A DNA stretch of 64,000 nt from Aliiruegeria lutimaris (GTDB taxonomy: Bacteria > Pseudomonadota > Alphaproteobacteria > Rhodobacterales > Rhodobacteraceae): assembly GCF_900099935.1 (NCBI RefSeq), contig NZ_FNEK01000028.1, positions 1-64,000 on the forward strand, written 5' to 3'. The notes under the pieces were generated by a model that was not told the DNA's origin, ran no database searches, and saw only the letters and a list, made by a program, of their open reading frames with translations. The position numbers and the translations under genes are program-made. The stretch's first letter is position 1. The number at the start of each line of letters is the position of its first letter. This document shows, in pieces, positions 24,808 to 33,269 of the stretch.

Positions 24808-25391
24808 CAATCGGCACTCTGCAGCATGTCGGGGGCGTCGTCGGAGGGCAGATCCGCATCGGCGTCGCCCAGCAGGATCAGGTTGCGCAGGATCAGCTCC
24901 ACATTGACCGCGATCAGCAGCACCATGCAGATGAAGAGCGACATGTACATGAAGCGCAGCTTGACCTTGATCGTCTCCATCCCAAACCATTCGAGCGGGA
25001 TGCGCAGGCTGGAGGAGTTGAATTTTCCACCGAAGCCGAACGTGTGCTCGTATCCATGCTGCACGCCGATGACGAGCACGAAGAGCGACAGCACCAGGAT
25101 GACGAGCGACAGCAGCAAGCCGGGGACGCGCGGCAACGCCTGGGGCAGCATGTCGATGGCAACGAACCCGCCCCAACGATAGGCCGAGGGCGCCATGAGC
25201 CCGGTCATCCACAACATCAGGAACCGCGCCGCTTCATCAGGCCAGTTAAGCGCACTGTTGAGCACGTAGCGAAAGAACACCTGCAGCAGGATGACAAACA
25301 CCATAAGGGCCAGGGCAACCCAGCCAATGCTGCGCCCAACACGCAAAAGCTTAGTATTGAGCCAACAAACCGGACGCAGCAGTGCTAGCAC
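24807..25391 (-). CDS. TRAP transporter small membrane subunit (DctQ family)
   Basis: 194 aa with four predicted membrane helices (around residues 20-42, 55-75, 92-115, 150-170). The DctQ pattern LQVFFRYVLNSALNWPDEAARFLMLWM is seen in the first half. The C-terminal tail is acidic (DADADLPSDD). It is the first of the three TRAP genes; the 144 bases before it carry an inverted repeat that may bind the DeoR regulator. Confidence 0.8.
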   Translation of the reverse strand: MLALLRPVCWLNTKLLRVGRSIGWVALALMVFVILLQVFFRYVLNSALNWPDEAARFLMLWMTGLMAPSAYRWGGFVAIDMLPQALPRVPGLLLSLVILVLSLFVLVIGVQHGYEHTFGFGGKFNSSSLRIPLEWFGMETIKVKLRFMYMSLFICMVLLIAVNVELILRNLILLGDADADLPSDDAPDMLQSAD

Positions 25392-25451
25392 CAGTTATCT
25401 CCTCCCTAGGAATTCGAAACCGGTGCGCGATTCGATGCGCGCGTTTTATGT

Positions 25452-25466
25452 TTCGAATTTATCGAA
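25452..25466. promoter_or_regulatory. Candidate DeoR operator before the TRAP genes
   Basis: TTCGA (25452-25456), five bases, TCGAA (25462-25466). A further AATTCGAAAC occurs at 25411-25420. TTTCGAA words also occur in front of the deoR-type gene, consistent with one regulator for both. Confidence 0.4.
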
Positions 25467-25535
25467 TGCTGTTCCAAACGAATGTACCTGTCAACCGTCG
25501 AAATGGTCGGCAAGGTCTTTGTGGCACAGCCGGGC

Positions 25536-26309
25536 TTACTCCGCGAGAACTAGTCCGACCCCCAAGCTGCGACAAAGATTACGTAATTCCGCCGGACAGG
25601 CCTTGTCGGTCACCAAAGTGCGCATCTGTTGCAGGTTCCCGATGCAGACCGGCGCCATGCGTTCGAATTTCGACGAGTCCGCCGTCAGGATGACATTGCG
25701 CGAACAGCCTAGGATCGCGCGGGCGACCGCCGCCTCGCGCAGGTCGTAATCGAGCAGGGCGCCGTCCGAGGCGATGGCGGCACAGCCGACGATGGCGAGG
25801 TCGGCCCGGAACTGCCGGATGAACTCCACCGCGCTCTCGCCCAGAATCGCGCCGTCCGAGCCGCGGACGACGCCGCCGGGAACCATCACTTCCACACCGG
25901 GAAAATGCCTTGTTTCATTGGCGACGAGCACGGAATCCGCGACGATCTTGAGTCCCGAATGCTGGCCAAGACAGCGTGCGACCTCCGCCGTGGTGGTGCC
26001 GGTATTGATGATGATCGCGGTATTGTTCGGAACGAGCTTCGCGGCGGCGCGCGCGATCCGTTCCTTCTGATCGCGCGCAATCTGCTGGCGCACCTCGTAG
26101 CCGGTATATTCGCTCCCCGCGAGCAGCGCCGCACCGCCGTGAAAGCGCATCACCCGACCTTCCTCCGCAAGGATGTTGAGATCCTTGCGAATGGTCTGTG
26201 GCGTGGTCTCGAAAAAGGCCGCCAGATCCTCGACCATGGCGCGTCCGTTCTGGTGCAGATGCCGCAGGATCGCCTGCTGCCGCGCCTTGGTGTTTCGTCC
26301 GGTTTTCAT
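25536..26309 (-). CDS. DeoR-family transcriptional regulator
   Basis: 257 aa. The N-terminal helix-turn-helix (ARQQAILRHLHQNGRAMVEDLAAFFETTPQTIRKDL, residues about 8-43) has the DeoR signature, followed by RVMRFHGGA. The C-terminal sugar-phosphate sensor domain has INTGTTTAEVARCL and LTADSSKFERMAP. E. coli CsqR (YihW), which controls sulfoquinovose genes, is of this family, and the location upstream of the TRAP and sulfosugar genes fits a repressor released by a sulfosugar phosphate. Confidence 0.88.
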   Translation of the reverse strand: MKTGRNTKARQQAILRHLHQNGRAMVEDLAAFFETTPQTIRKDLNILAEEGRVMRFHGGAALLAGSEYTGYEVRQQIARDQKERIARAAAKLVPNNTAIIINTGTTTAEVARCLGQHSGLKIVADSVLVANETRHFPGVEVMVPGGVVRGSDGAILGESAVEFIRQFRADLAIVGCAAIASDGALLDYDLREAAVARAILGCSRNVILTADSSKFERMAPVCIGNLQQMRTLVTDKACPAELRNLCRSLGVGLVLAE

Positions 26310-26333
26310 TTTGTACGATTATCCCGGTCAGTT

Positions 26334-26359
26334 CTTTCGAATGAAACATCAAACGAAAG
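26334..26359. promoter_or_regulatory. Inverted repeat upstream of the DeoR gene
   Basis: CTTTCG (26334-26339) and CGAAAG (26354-26359), 14 bases apart and 25 bases before the start codon. It contains TTTCGAATGAAAC, similar to words before the TRAP genes. Probable autoregulatory operator. Confidence 0.45.
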
Positions 26360-26412
26360 CTTTTGGGAAGGGGAAATCCGCGCCTCGTTGAGCCGGAAAC
26401 GCAGCCGGACGG

Positions 26413-26580
26413 GCGGTTCAGACCGGTCGAAACGTCACAAAGGGGCGGTCGAAACGACCGAAAATCGGACCGAAACGACCGGTTTGACTTCCGTTTCGGT
26501 CGATCGGGAAAGAGAAGAGGGAGCGAAAACCCGGTTTTGACCGGAATTTCGGTCGTTTTGGCCGTGGGGTTCGTTCGTTT
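26413..26580. repeat. Cluster of GGTCG/CGACC inverted repeats
   Basis: Within 168 bases the word (A)CCGAAACGACC or its complement recurs at least five times. CGGTCG-AAA-CGACCG (26446-26460) is a perfect 6-bp hairpin. GACCGAAACG (26468-26477) pairs exactly with CGTTTCGGTC (26492-26501). TTTCGGTCGTTTTGGCC follows near 26548. The stretch 26310-26828 has no convincing gene. Possible roles are a multi-site operator, a structured RNA leader or a decayed repeat element; the sequence does not decide. Confidence 0.5.
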
Positions 26581-26828
26581 ACGCGTACAGGGTGTGGCGG
26601 GGAACGTTTGGTCAATCATCGACGTGAGGATTCCGGGCGCGCTCTATCTGCTTGTCGGCGGCTCGAGCACCCATAGCCCGGCGACGAAATCTCGAACTCG
26701 GAGTTTCGGGTCAATTTCTCTTGGGAGAATCCCATGAAGATGCGAAAATCCTGCATGGTATCGGCCATTTTAGGAGATTTTTTGAAGCTCGCGGGAATTC
26801 TGCGCAGCAATTTCGGGAGGAACGGAAA

Positions 26829-27299
26829 TTGGGATCAATCAAGTATGATGTGCCGCGTCTTCAGCAGGCTAAATCAATGTCTTGCTGGAATGCGGCGGCA
26901 ATGATGATTGGGTATACCTATGAAGTCGGTCCTCGGCAGATCGCGCTTGAGGCGGCTTATGTCTCGAACACCGGCATCACCGTCGATGAAGTCAAGAAAC
27001 TGGCCAAGTTCGAAGGCCTGAAGCTTCTGAATTCGAGCGACCATGAGTTCACGGCTGCAAGTCTGATCGCGACGCTTACCCGGTATGGCCCGATATGGGC
27101 CGCTGGTATGTGGTTTGGCGTGGCCCATGCAGTCGTGGTTATCGGCTGCAACGATTCTGGCGAAGGGGCGGTCGCGTTCAATGACCCGGGCGATGGTCAG
27201 GAGAAATCGCGTTCGGTGAGTTGGTTCAACGAAAAACGCATTCGAGGAACCATGCTGGTCCGTGGCTATCCGCCCAGAACGATTGGGCATTGGGTATAG
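26829..27299 (+). CDS. Papain-like cysteine protease (C70/C39-like)
   Basis: 156 aa from TTG26829, which has GGGAGG 8 bases upstream; the frame continues upstream to 26652 but that part looks non-coding. The active-site Cys is in SMSCWNAAAMMIGY, His in VAHAVVVIGC and Asn/Asp in FNDPGDG, all in order. The layout resembles papain-like C70 (AvrRpt2-type) and C39-like domains. No signal peptide is present. It stands alone next to the repeat cluster, with more A/T-rich codons than its neighbours, which suggests transfer. It could be an effector, toxin or peptide-processing enzyme. Confidence 0.7.
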   Translation: MGSIKYDVPRLQQAKSMSCWNAAAMMIGYTYEVGPRQIALEAAYVSNTGITVDEVKKLAKFEGLKLLNSSDHEFTAASLIATLTRYGPIWAAGMWFGVAHAVVVIGCNDSGEGAVAFNDPGDGQEKSRSVSWFNEKRIRGTMLVRGYPPRTIGHWV

Positions 27300-27361
27300 C
27301 ATGACCGCCATCGTGTGTTGAGCCGGGCGCGGCGCTGGCGGCACTTCCAGTAGAAAAGGAA

Positions 27362-27386
27362 AAGGGCCCGCCGATGGCGAGCCCTT
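27362..27386 (-). terminator. Intrinsic terminator of the purine operon
   Basis: AAGGGC (27362-27367) pairs with GCCCTT (27381-27386), with inner CGCC/GGCG pairing around a GAT loop. Read on the minus strand it is followed by a TTTTCCTTTT run (27361-27352), about 28 bases after the stop of the BMP gene. Confidence 0.75.
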
Positions 27387-27413
27387 CCGGTTTGTCGGGG
27401 TCGTGCCGCAGGA

Positions 27414-28487
27414 TTACTGCGGGATCTCGCCGGTGAGGCCTTCGACGTAGAAGTTCATGCCGGCCAGCGTGCCGTCATCGGCCACTTCGCCTTCGGCCAG
27501 CCAGACGGAGCCGTCTTGCTTGTTGATCGGGCCGGTGAAGGGGTGGAATTCGCCCGAAGCGATGGAATCGCGCAGCGCTTCGGCTTCGGCTTTGATGTCG
27601 GCGGGAACCGCGTCGGAGATTTCGCCGATGCCGACCATGCCGGCGCCGATGCCGTCCCAGGTGTTATCGCTCTCCCAGGTGCCGTCCAGCACGGCCTGAA
27701 CGCGCTCGATATAGTAGGGCGCCCAGACGTCGATGATGGAGGAAATGCGCGGCATGGGCGCGAACTCGGCCATGTCGGCGGCCTGGCCGAAGGTGTAGAC
27801 ATTGCCGGCTTTTTGCGCGGCGATCTGGGGGGCTGTGGAGTCGGTGTGCTGGAGCACCACGTCGATGCCCTGGTCGATCATCGCCTGGGCGGCGTCGGCT
27901 TCCTTGGCGGGGTCGAACCAGGTGTTGATCCAGATGACGGACATCTCGACATCGGGGTTCACCTTTTTGGCATGCAGGAAGGAGGCGTTGATGCCACGGA
28001 TAACCTCGGGGATCGGGAAGGAGCCGATATAGCCGATCTTGTTGGTCTTGGTCATCTTGCCGGCGAGGTAGCCCTGAACGGCGCGGCCCTCGTAGAAGCG
28101 GGCGGAGTAGACGCCGACATTGTCCGCTGTCTTGTAGCCGGTGGCATGCTCGAATTTCACATCCGGGAACTTGGCCGCGACGTTGATGGTCGGGTCCATG
28201 AAGCCGAAGGAGGTGGTGAAGATGACATCGGCGCCGCCAAGCGCCATTTGGGTCATGGCGCGTTCGGCATCGGGGCCTTCGGGCACGCTTTCCTGCTCGA
28301 CCAGTTCGACGGCGCCGCCGAAATGCTCGATCATTTCCACGGCGGCCTCGTGATGGTGCTGGCTCCAGCCGCCATCATTGCGCGGGCCGACATAGATGAA
28401 GCCGGCCTTGACCGGACCTTCGGCGGCCGCGGCGCCGGCGAGCCCAAGCGCCAGCGCGGTGCCGGCGAGCAGGGTCTTGAAGTTCAT
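27414..28487 (-). CDS. BMP-family (PnrA/Med-like) purine/nucleoside ABC substrate-binding protein
   Basis: 357 aa with a Sec signal peptide (ends near GAAAA|EGPVK), no lipobox Cys. BMP features: KAGFIYVGPRNDGGWSQHHHEA, VIFTTSFGFMDPTINVA, NVGVYSARFYEGRAVQGYLAG, KIGYIGSFPIPEVIRGIN. It binds nucleosides or oxidised purines in the periplasm for the ABC permeases encoded upstream. Its operon also holds xanthine dehydrogenase genes, so hypoxanthine/xanthine or a nucleoside is the likely ligand. Confidence 0.85.
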   Translation of the reverse strand: MNFKTLLAGTALALGLAGAAAAEGPVKAGFIYVGPRNDGGWSQHHHEAAVEMIEHFGGAVELVEQESVPEGPDAERAMTQMALGGADVIFTTSFGFMDPTINVAAKFPDVKFEHATGYKTADNVGVYSARFYEGRAVQGYLAGKMTKTNKIGYIGSFPIPEVIRGINASFLHAKKVNPDVEMSVIWINTWFDPAKEADAAQAMIDQGIDVVLQHTDSTAPQIAAQKAGNVYTFGQAADMAEFAPMPRISSIIDVWAPYYIERVQAVLDGTWESDNTWDGIGAGMVGIGEISDAVPADIKAEAEALRDSIASGEFHPFTGPINKQDGSVWLAEGEVADDGTLAGMNFYVEGLTGEIPQ

Positions 28488-28521
28488 GTTGTTTCTCCCG
28501 TTGTGGTTTCAGGCAGCAGCC

Positions 28522-29454
28522 TCAGGATGAGGCATGGAAGGATCGGCCGAGCTCGGCGGGCGCGTTGAGCGCTGCACGGGAGCGGCCGGATGACATGACC
28601 ACGAGCACCAGGATCGTGATCAGGTATGGCGACATGGAGAGGTACTCCACGGGGATTTTGAAGCCCGCGGCCTGCAGGTTGAGCTGCAGCACGGTGAGCC
28701 CGCCGAAGATATAGGCGCCGATCAGCACGCGCCAGGGCTTCCAGGAAGCGAAGACAACGAGCGCGAGGGCGATCCAGCCGGCGCCGGCGGTAAGCCCTTC
28801 GGTCCATTGCGGGACGCGGACGATGGAGAGATAGGCGCCGCCGAGTCCGGCGCAGGCACCGCCGAAGGCGATGGCCGTGAGGCGGATGCGGATGACCTTG
28901 TAGCCGAGCGCGTGGGCGGCTTCGTGGTTCTCGCCCACGGCGCGCAGGATGAGGCCGGCGCGGGTGTATTTCAGCGTGGCCCAGGTGGCGGCGATGAGCA
29001 GGATGGAAACATAGACCATGAGGTCGTGCTGGAACAGGACCGGGCCGATGATGGGGATATCGGAGATGACGGGGATATGGATATTGGGCGCGGAGAGGCC
29101 CTTGATGCCGATATAGCCCTGTCCGATCAGCGCCGAGAAGCCGAGGCCGAACAGCGTGAGCGCGAGCCCTGTCGCGACCTGGTTGGAGAGCAGGTATTGC
29201 GTGAGCAGGCCGAAGAGCATGGAGATGGCGGCGCCGGCGATGGCGGCGGCGATGAAGCCGAGCGTGGCCGACTGGGTTTCGACCGAGATGGCGAAGCCGC
29301 AGATGGCGCCGGTGATCATCATCCCCTCGACGCCGAGATTGAGCACGCCCGCGCGTTCCACGACCAGCTCGCCAATGGCGGCGAGCAGGATCGGGGTGGA
29401 GGCGACCATGAGGGAGGCGAGGAGCAGGATCCAGTTGATGGAATCGAGGTTCAT
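28522..29454 (-). CDS. ABC permease (purine/nucleoside type, NupC-like subunit)
   Basis: 310 aa from ATG29454. BPD_transp_2 family with about nine membrane helices. The marks LAAIGELVVERAGVLNLGVEGMM, VGENHEAAHALGY and FGGACAGLGGAYLS are those of the second permease in BMP-type nucleoside importers. It lies 34 bases before the BMP gene. The start overlaps the end of an odd 73-codon frame (29451-29672). Confidence 0.88.
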   Translation of the reverse strand: MNLDSINWILLLASLMVASTPILLAAIGELVVERAGVLNLGVEGMMITGAICGFAISVETQSATLGFIAAAIAGAAISMLFGLLTQYLLSNQVATGLALTLFGLGFSALIGQGYIGIKGLSAPNIHIPVISDIPIIGPVLFQHDLMVYVSILLIAATWATLKYTRAGLILRAVGENHEAAHALGYKVIRIRLTAIAFGGACAGLGGAYLSIVRVPQWTEGLTAGAGWIALALVVFASWKPWRVLIGAYIFGGLTVLQLNLQAAGFKIPVEYLSMSPYLITILVLVVMSSGRSRAALNAPAELGRSFHASS

Positions 29455-29672
29455 GACTGGTCTCCGGCGGGAGTGGAACGAAGCGCCAATGCGCACGGAA
29501 TCAAGGCGAAGCCGCCGTGCGAGCGCCTGCCCGTTCCGGCGGGCTGGCGCTTTGGTGAAGTCAGGGCATCGCTCTGAGCTTTTGCGGATCTGGTTCCATA
29601 AAGCGCCCCGAACCTGCGTTGCGGCGCCATCCCACGGGCAGGCGCGCGCCCGGCTACCGTTCCGTCGATCAT
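29451..29672 (-). other. Spacer-like 73-codon frame coupled to both permease genes
   Basis: ATG29672 overlaps the stop of the upstream permease (ATGA) and its own stop (29453-29451) overlaps the next start (ATGA). The product would be 73 aa, Arg/Ala/Gly-rich (GRAPARGMAPQRRFGALYG, then PKRQPAGTGRRSHGG), with no domain. All other junctions in this operon are direct overlaps, so these roughly 215 bases look inserted. It may be a small gene or a repeat element that happens to keep the coupling. Confidence 0.4.
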
Positions 29673-30751
29673 GCCACGCCCTCCTTCACCAGCCGTATGC
29701 GGTAGTTCGACAGGACGTCCACGCCGAGCAGGAAGAAGAGCAGCATGCCCTGGAAGGCCTGGATGGCGGCGGCGGGGATCTGCAGGGTGGCCTGCGCGGC
29801 CTCGCCGCCGATATAGGTGAGCGCCATGAGCAGGCCGGCGAGCAGGATGCCGATCGGGTGTAGGCGGCCGAGGAAGGCGACGATGATCGCCGTGAAGCCG
29901 TAGCCGGAGTTGAAGCTGATGGCGATCTGGCCGGCGGGGCCAGTGACTTCGAACATGCCGGCAAGCCCCGCGAGCGCGCCGGAGAGCCCCATGCAGAACA
30001 CGACCAGCGCGGTCGGGTTCACGCCGCCGAAGCGGGCGGCCTTGGGGGATTGGCCGGCGAGCTGGATATGGAAGCCCATCAGGTGCCGTGACAGCAGGAT
30101 ATAGGCGAAGATCACCGCGATCAGCGCCGCGACGACGCCCATATGGATGCCGGTGCCGGCCCAGATCTCGGGGTTCGAGGCGGCCGGGTATTGCTGGAGG
30201 TTGCGCGAGCCGGGAAAGCCAGTCGCATCGGGGTTGCGCAGCGCGCCGAGAGCCATGGCGGCCAGCAACTGCTCGGCGACATAGACCAGCAGCAGCGAAA
30301 CGAGGATCTCGTTGGTGTTGAACTTCACCTTCAGGAGCGCCGGGATCATCGCCCAGAGCAGCCCGCCGATGGCGCCCGCGATCACCATCAGCGGAAAGAT
30401 GTACCAATGCTCGGCCGGGTAGAAGGCCAGCCCCACCGCGGCGCCGAAGATGGCGCCCATGATGTATTGCCCTTCGGCCCCGATATTCCAGATGCCCGCC
30501 TTGAAGCCCATGGCGAGCCCGACGGCGATCAGGATCAGCGGCCCGGCCTTCACCAGCAGTTGGCCGCGATAGTAGAAGGCGAACTCGCCCAGGATCGGAT
30601 CGTAGAAGATCGTCTTGATCGCCAGGAACGGGTTCTTGCCAAGGGCCGCGAACATCAGGCCGCCGGCCAGCATTGTCAGGGCCACGGCGAGAACGGGTGT
30701 CGCATAGGTCCAGGCCCGCGACGGCGTGGGGCGTTTCTCCAGCCGGATCAC
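29669..30751 (-). CDS. ABC permease (purine/nucleoside type, first subunit)
   Basis: 360 aa from GTG30751, coupled to the ATPase gene by GTGA. BPD_transp_2 family with VGLAMGFKAGIWNIGAEGQ, NTNEILVSLLLVYVAE and GLSGALAGLAGMFEVTG. It forms the heterodimeric channel with the downstream permease. The C-terminal ends with LGVDVLSNYRIRL. Confidence 0.88.
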   Translation of the reverse strand: MIRLEKRPTPSRAWTYATPVLAVALTMLAGGLMFAALGKNPFLAIKTIFYDPILGEFAFYYRGQLLVKAGPLILIAVGLAMGFKAGIWNIGAEGQYIMGAIFGAAVGLAFYPAEHWYIFPLMVIAGAIGGLLWAMIPALLKVKFNTNEILVSLLLVYVAEQLLAAMALGALRNPDATGFPGSRNLQQYPAASNPEIWAGTGIHMGVVAALIAVIFAYILLSRHLMGFHIQLAGQSPKAARFGGVNPTALVVFCMGLSGALAGLAGMFEVTGPAGQIAISFNSGYGFTAIIVAFLGRLHPIGILLAGLLMALTYIGGEAAQATLQIPAAAIQAFQGMLLFFLLGVDVLSNYRIRLVKEGVA

Positions 30752-32310
30752 GGGTGGCCCTCCTCGTAGGTTTCGATGATGTGATGGGCCTCGTCGGGAT
30801 TGGCGACATCCATGTCATGCGCGCCGCCAAGCATCAGGCCGATCTGCTCCATGCTCAGTCCGCGCGCGGGTTTGGGCGCCGAAAGATGGCCGGCATTCAG
30901 CGCGGCGAAACGGTCGGAGACTTCCATCAGCTCGTCGAGGTCCTGGCTGATCACCACAACGGCAGCCCCGGCGCTGGCCAGATCCAGCAGGGCCTGCCGG
31001 ATCGCGGCGGCGGCAGAGGCATCGACGCCCCATGTCGGCTGGTTGACGATCAGAAGGTCCGGGCGCTGGAGCATCTCGCGGCCGATGACGAATTTCTGCA
31101 GGTTGCCGCCCGAGAGCGCGCGGGCGGCGACATGCGCGCCCGGCGTGCGGACGTCGAAGGCGGCGATGATCTCCTCGGCGAAGCTCCTTGCCGCGCCCCA
31201 CCGCAGGAAACCGCCGCCGCTGGTCAGCTTTTGCCGCTGCCAGCCCGACAGTATGGCATTCTCGACAAGGCTCATGTCGGGGGCGGCGGCATGGCCCAAC
31301 CGTTCCTCGGGCGCGGACAGCATGCCAAGGCGCCGCCGCGCATTCGGCGGCAGGTGCCCGACGGGCTTGCCACGAAAGCGAACGGTTTCGGGCGATCCGA
31401 TCGTCTCGCCCGAAAGCGCGCTCAGAAGCTCGTCCTGCCCGTTGCCGGCCACGCCGCCAATGCCCAGAACCTCGCCCGCGCGCACTTCGAAGCCGATATT
31501 CTGCAGCTTGGTGCCGAAGGTATCGACATGCTCGCTGGTCAGGCCGGCCACCGTGAGCACGACCTTGCCCGTCTCCCCCGGTGCGCGGTCGGGCACCTGA
31601 AGCGCCTCGCCCACCATCAGCTCGGCCAGCTCGGCGGCCGAATTCTCGCGCGGGTCGCAGCTGGCGACAACCTTGCCCCGGCGCAGGATCGTCGCCCCGT
31701 CGCAGAGCGCGCGGATCTCTTCGAGCTTGTGCGAGATATAGAGGATCGAGGTGCCCTCGGCCTTCAGCTTGTTCAGCGTGGCAAAGAGGATCTCGACCTC
31801 CTGCGGGGTGAGAACCGAGGTCGGCTCGTCCATGATCAGCAGCTTGGGATCCTGCAACAGGCAGCGCACGATCTCCACCCGCTGCCGTTCGCCCGCCGAC
31901 AGGTCGCCCACCAGCCGGCGCGGGTCCAGCGGCAGGCCATAGGCGTGGCTCACCTCGCGGATTTCGCGGCTGAGCTGGCCCAGTGGCGGCGGGTTCTCCA
32001 TGCCAAGGCCGACATTCTCGGCCACGGTCAGCGCCTCGAAAAGCGAGAAATGCTGGAACACCATCGCCACGCCGGCCGCACGCGCCGAGCGCGGTTCCGG
32101 TGGGGCAAAGGGCTTTCCAAAGAGTTCCATCTTGCCGGTATCGGGCTTCACCAGCCCGTAGACCATCTTGACCAGCGTCGATTTCCCGGCGCCGTTCTCG
32201 CCAAGAAGAGCGTGGATTTCGCCGGGGGCGATGGAAAAGGAGACGTCGTCATTGGCGACGACCCCGGGATAGGCCTTGGTGAGCCCCTGAACGGAGAGAA
32301 GATCGGTCAC
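30748..32310 (-). CDS. Double-ATPase subunit of the purine/nucleoside ABC transporter
   Basis: 520 aa from GTG32310, with two ABC domains in tandem (RbsA/MglA-like layout). The first has GENGAGKST, signature LSAGERQR and LLIMDEPTSVL. The second has the degenerate Walker A GVAGNGQDEL, signature LSGGNLQK and Walker B LLIVNQPTWGVD, normal for this family. GTGA overlaps link it to XdhC upstream and the permease downstream. It drives uptake of the ligand of the BMP protein. Confidence 0.9.
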   Translation of the reverse strand: MTDLLSVQGLTKAYPGVVANDDVSFSIAPGEIHALLGENGAGKSTLVKMVYGLVKPDTGKMELFGKPFAPPEPRSARAAGVAMVFQHFSLFEALTVAENVGLGMENPPPLGQLSREIREVSHAYGLPLDPRRLVGDLSAGERQRVEIVRCLLQDPKLLIMDEPTSVLTPQEVEILFATLNKLKAEGTSILYISHKLEEIRALCDGATILRRGKVVASCDPRENSAAELAELMVGEALQVPDRAPGETGKVVLTVAGLTSEHVDTFGTKLQNIGFEVRAGEVLGIGGVAGNGQDELLSALSGETIGSPETVRFRGKPVGHLPPNARRRLGMLSAPEERLGHAAAPDMSLVENAILSGWQRQKLTSGGGFLRWGAARSFAEEIIAAFDVRTPGAHVAARALSGGNLQKFVIGREMLQRPDLLIVNQPTWGVDASAAAAIRQALLDLASAGAAVVVISQDLDELMEVSDRFAALNAGHLSAPKPARGLSMEQIGLMLGGAHDMDVANPDEAHHIIETYEEGHP

Positions 32311-33269
32311 GCGGGACGGTCCATGGCAGCTTCGGGACTCGCTTTTGTTGCTCTAAGTAACAAGGCTGTGACGCCAACCGCAATGGCTTGTGGTGCCTTC
32401 CCGAGGGTCGGGTCGCCTATCGGGCAGGCAATGCGTAAAATTGAGGCATCGGCATGGCCGAGCTTTTGCAGCCTCTGGCGGAAGCGCGCCCATTTTGTCG
32501 CCGAGCCGATCAGGCCGGCGCTGGCAAAGCCGCGTTCCAGCAGGGCGTGGCACAATTCCAGGTCGAGTGCGTGGGAATAGGTGAGCACGAGGTGATGCGC
32601 ATCGGCAGGCGCATGGGGCACGACGCGCTGCGGCTCCGCGGCCACGAGGCGGGTGACGTTTTGCGCGATCCGTTCGGGGAAACGCGCGGCATCGGTGTCG
32701 ACCCATGTCACCGCCCATTCCGGCATCGGCGCCATCATGTCGACGATCGCACGGCCGACATGGCCCGCGCCGTAAACCCAGAGCGCGTGGGAGGGACGCA
32801 GGACCGGTTCGATCAGCCAATCGCCCAGAAGCGTGGTTTTGGCAGCGCTCGAGCCATTGCGGATCTGCCCGAGCAGCCGTTCGACCGCGAGGGGAGGGGC
32901 GTCTTGCGCGCCCTGGATCGGGCGCGCAAGACAGCCCGCTTTCTCGGTTCCCGCGAGCCGGGCGAGGCTGTCTGCATCAAGTATCTCGGTCGCCAGCGTC
33001 ACCGCCCCGCCGCAGCATTGCCCGAGCGCAGGGCCGAGCGGCACCCGCCGCAGGGCGGCTTTGCCGGAGCGCAGGGCATCCCGGGCGGCAAGGGTTGCCT
33101 CCAGTTCCAACTGGCCGCCACCAATCGTGCCGCTCTGCCCATCCGGCCAGACCAGCATGGATGCACCGGCCTCGCGGGGCGCGGAGCCGGCGATCTCGGC
33201 CAGAACAACGCGCGCGATCCGACCGTGCCGTTCGACGGCCTCCGCGACGTCCCGAAGCGCGAAGCTCAT
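32307..33269 (-). CDS. xdhC: Xanthine dehydrogenase accessory protein XdhC
   Basis: 320 aa. XdhC brings sulfurated molybdenum cofactor to XdhB and protects it before insertion. Family motifs: the N-terminal GSAPREAGASMLVWPDG and GTIGGGQLELE, CCGGAVTL, and the C-terminal Rossmann part with LWVYGAGHVGRAI and GLIGSATKWARFRQRL. It follows XdhB with a 4-base overlap. It is the usual third gene of xdhABC in Rhodobacter. Confidence 0.92.
   Translation of the reverse strand: MSFALRDVAEAVERHGRIARVVLAEIAGSAPREAGASMLVWPDGQSGTIGGGQLELEATLAARDALRSGKAALRRVPLGPALGQCCGGAVTLATEILDADSLARLAGTEKAGCLARPIQGAQDAPPLAVERLLGQIRNGSSAAKTTLLGDWLIEPVLRPSHALWVYGAGHVGRAIVDMMAPMPEWAVTWVDTDAARFPERIAQNVTRLVAAEPQRVVPHAPADAHHLVLTYSHALDLELCHALLERGFASAGLIGSATKWARFRQRLQKLGHADASILRIACPIGDPTLGKAPQAIAVGVTALLLRATKASPEAAMDRPA

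Noticed and set aside
26413-26580. CRISPR array
   Set aside because: Units are short, in both orientations and unevenly spaced; no cas gene is near. No CRISPR was seen anywhere in the window.
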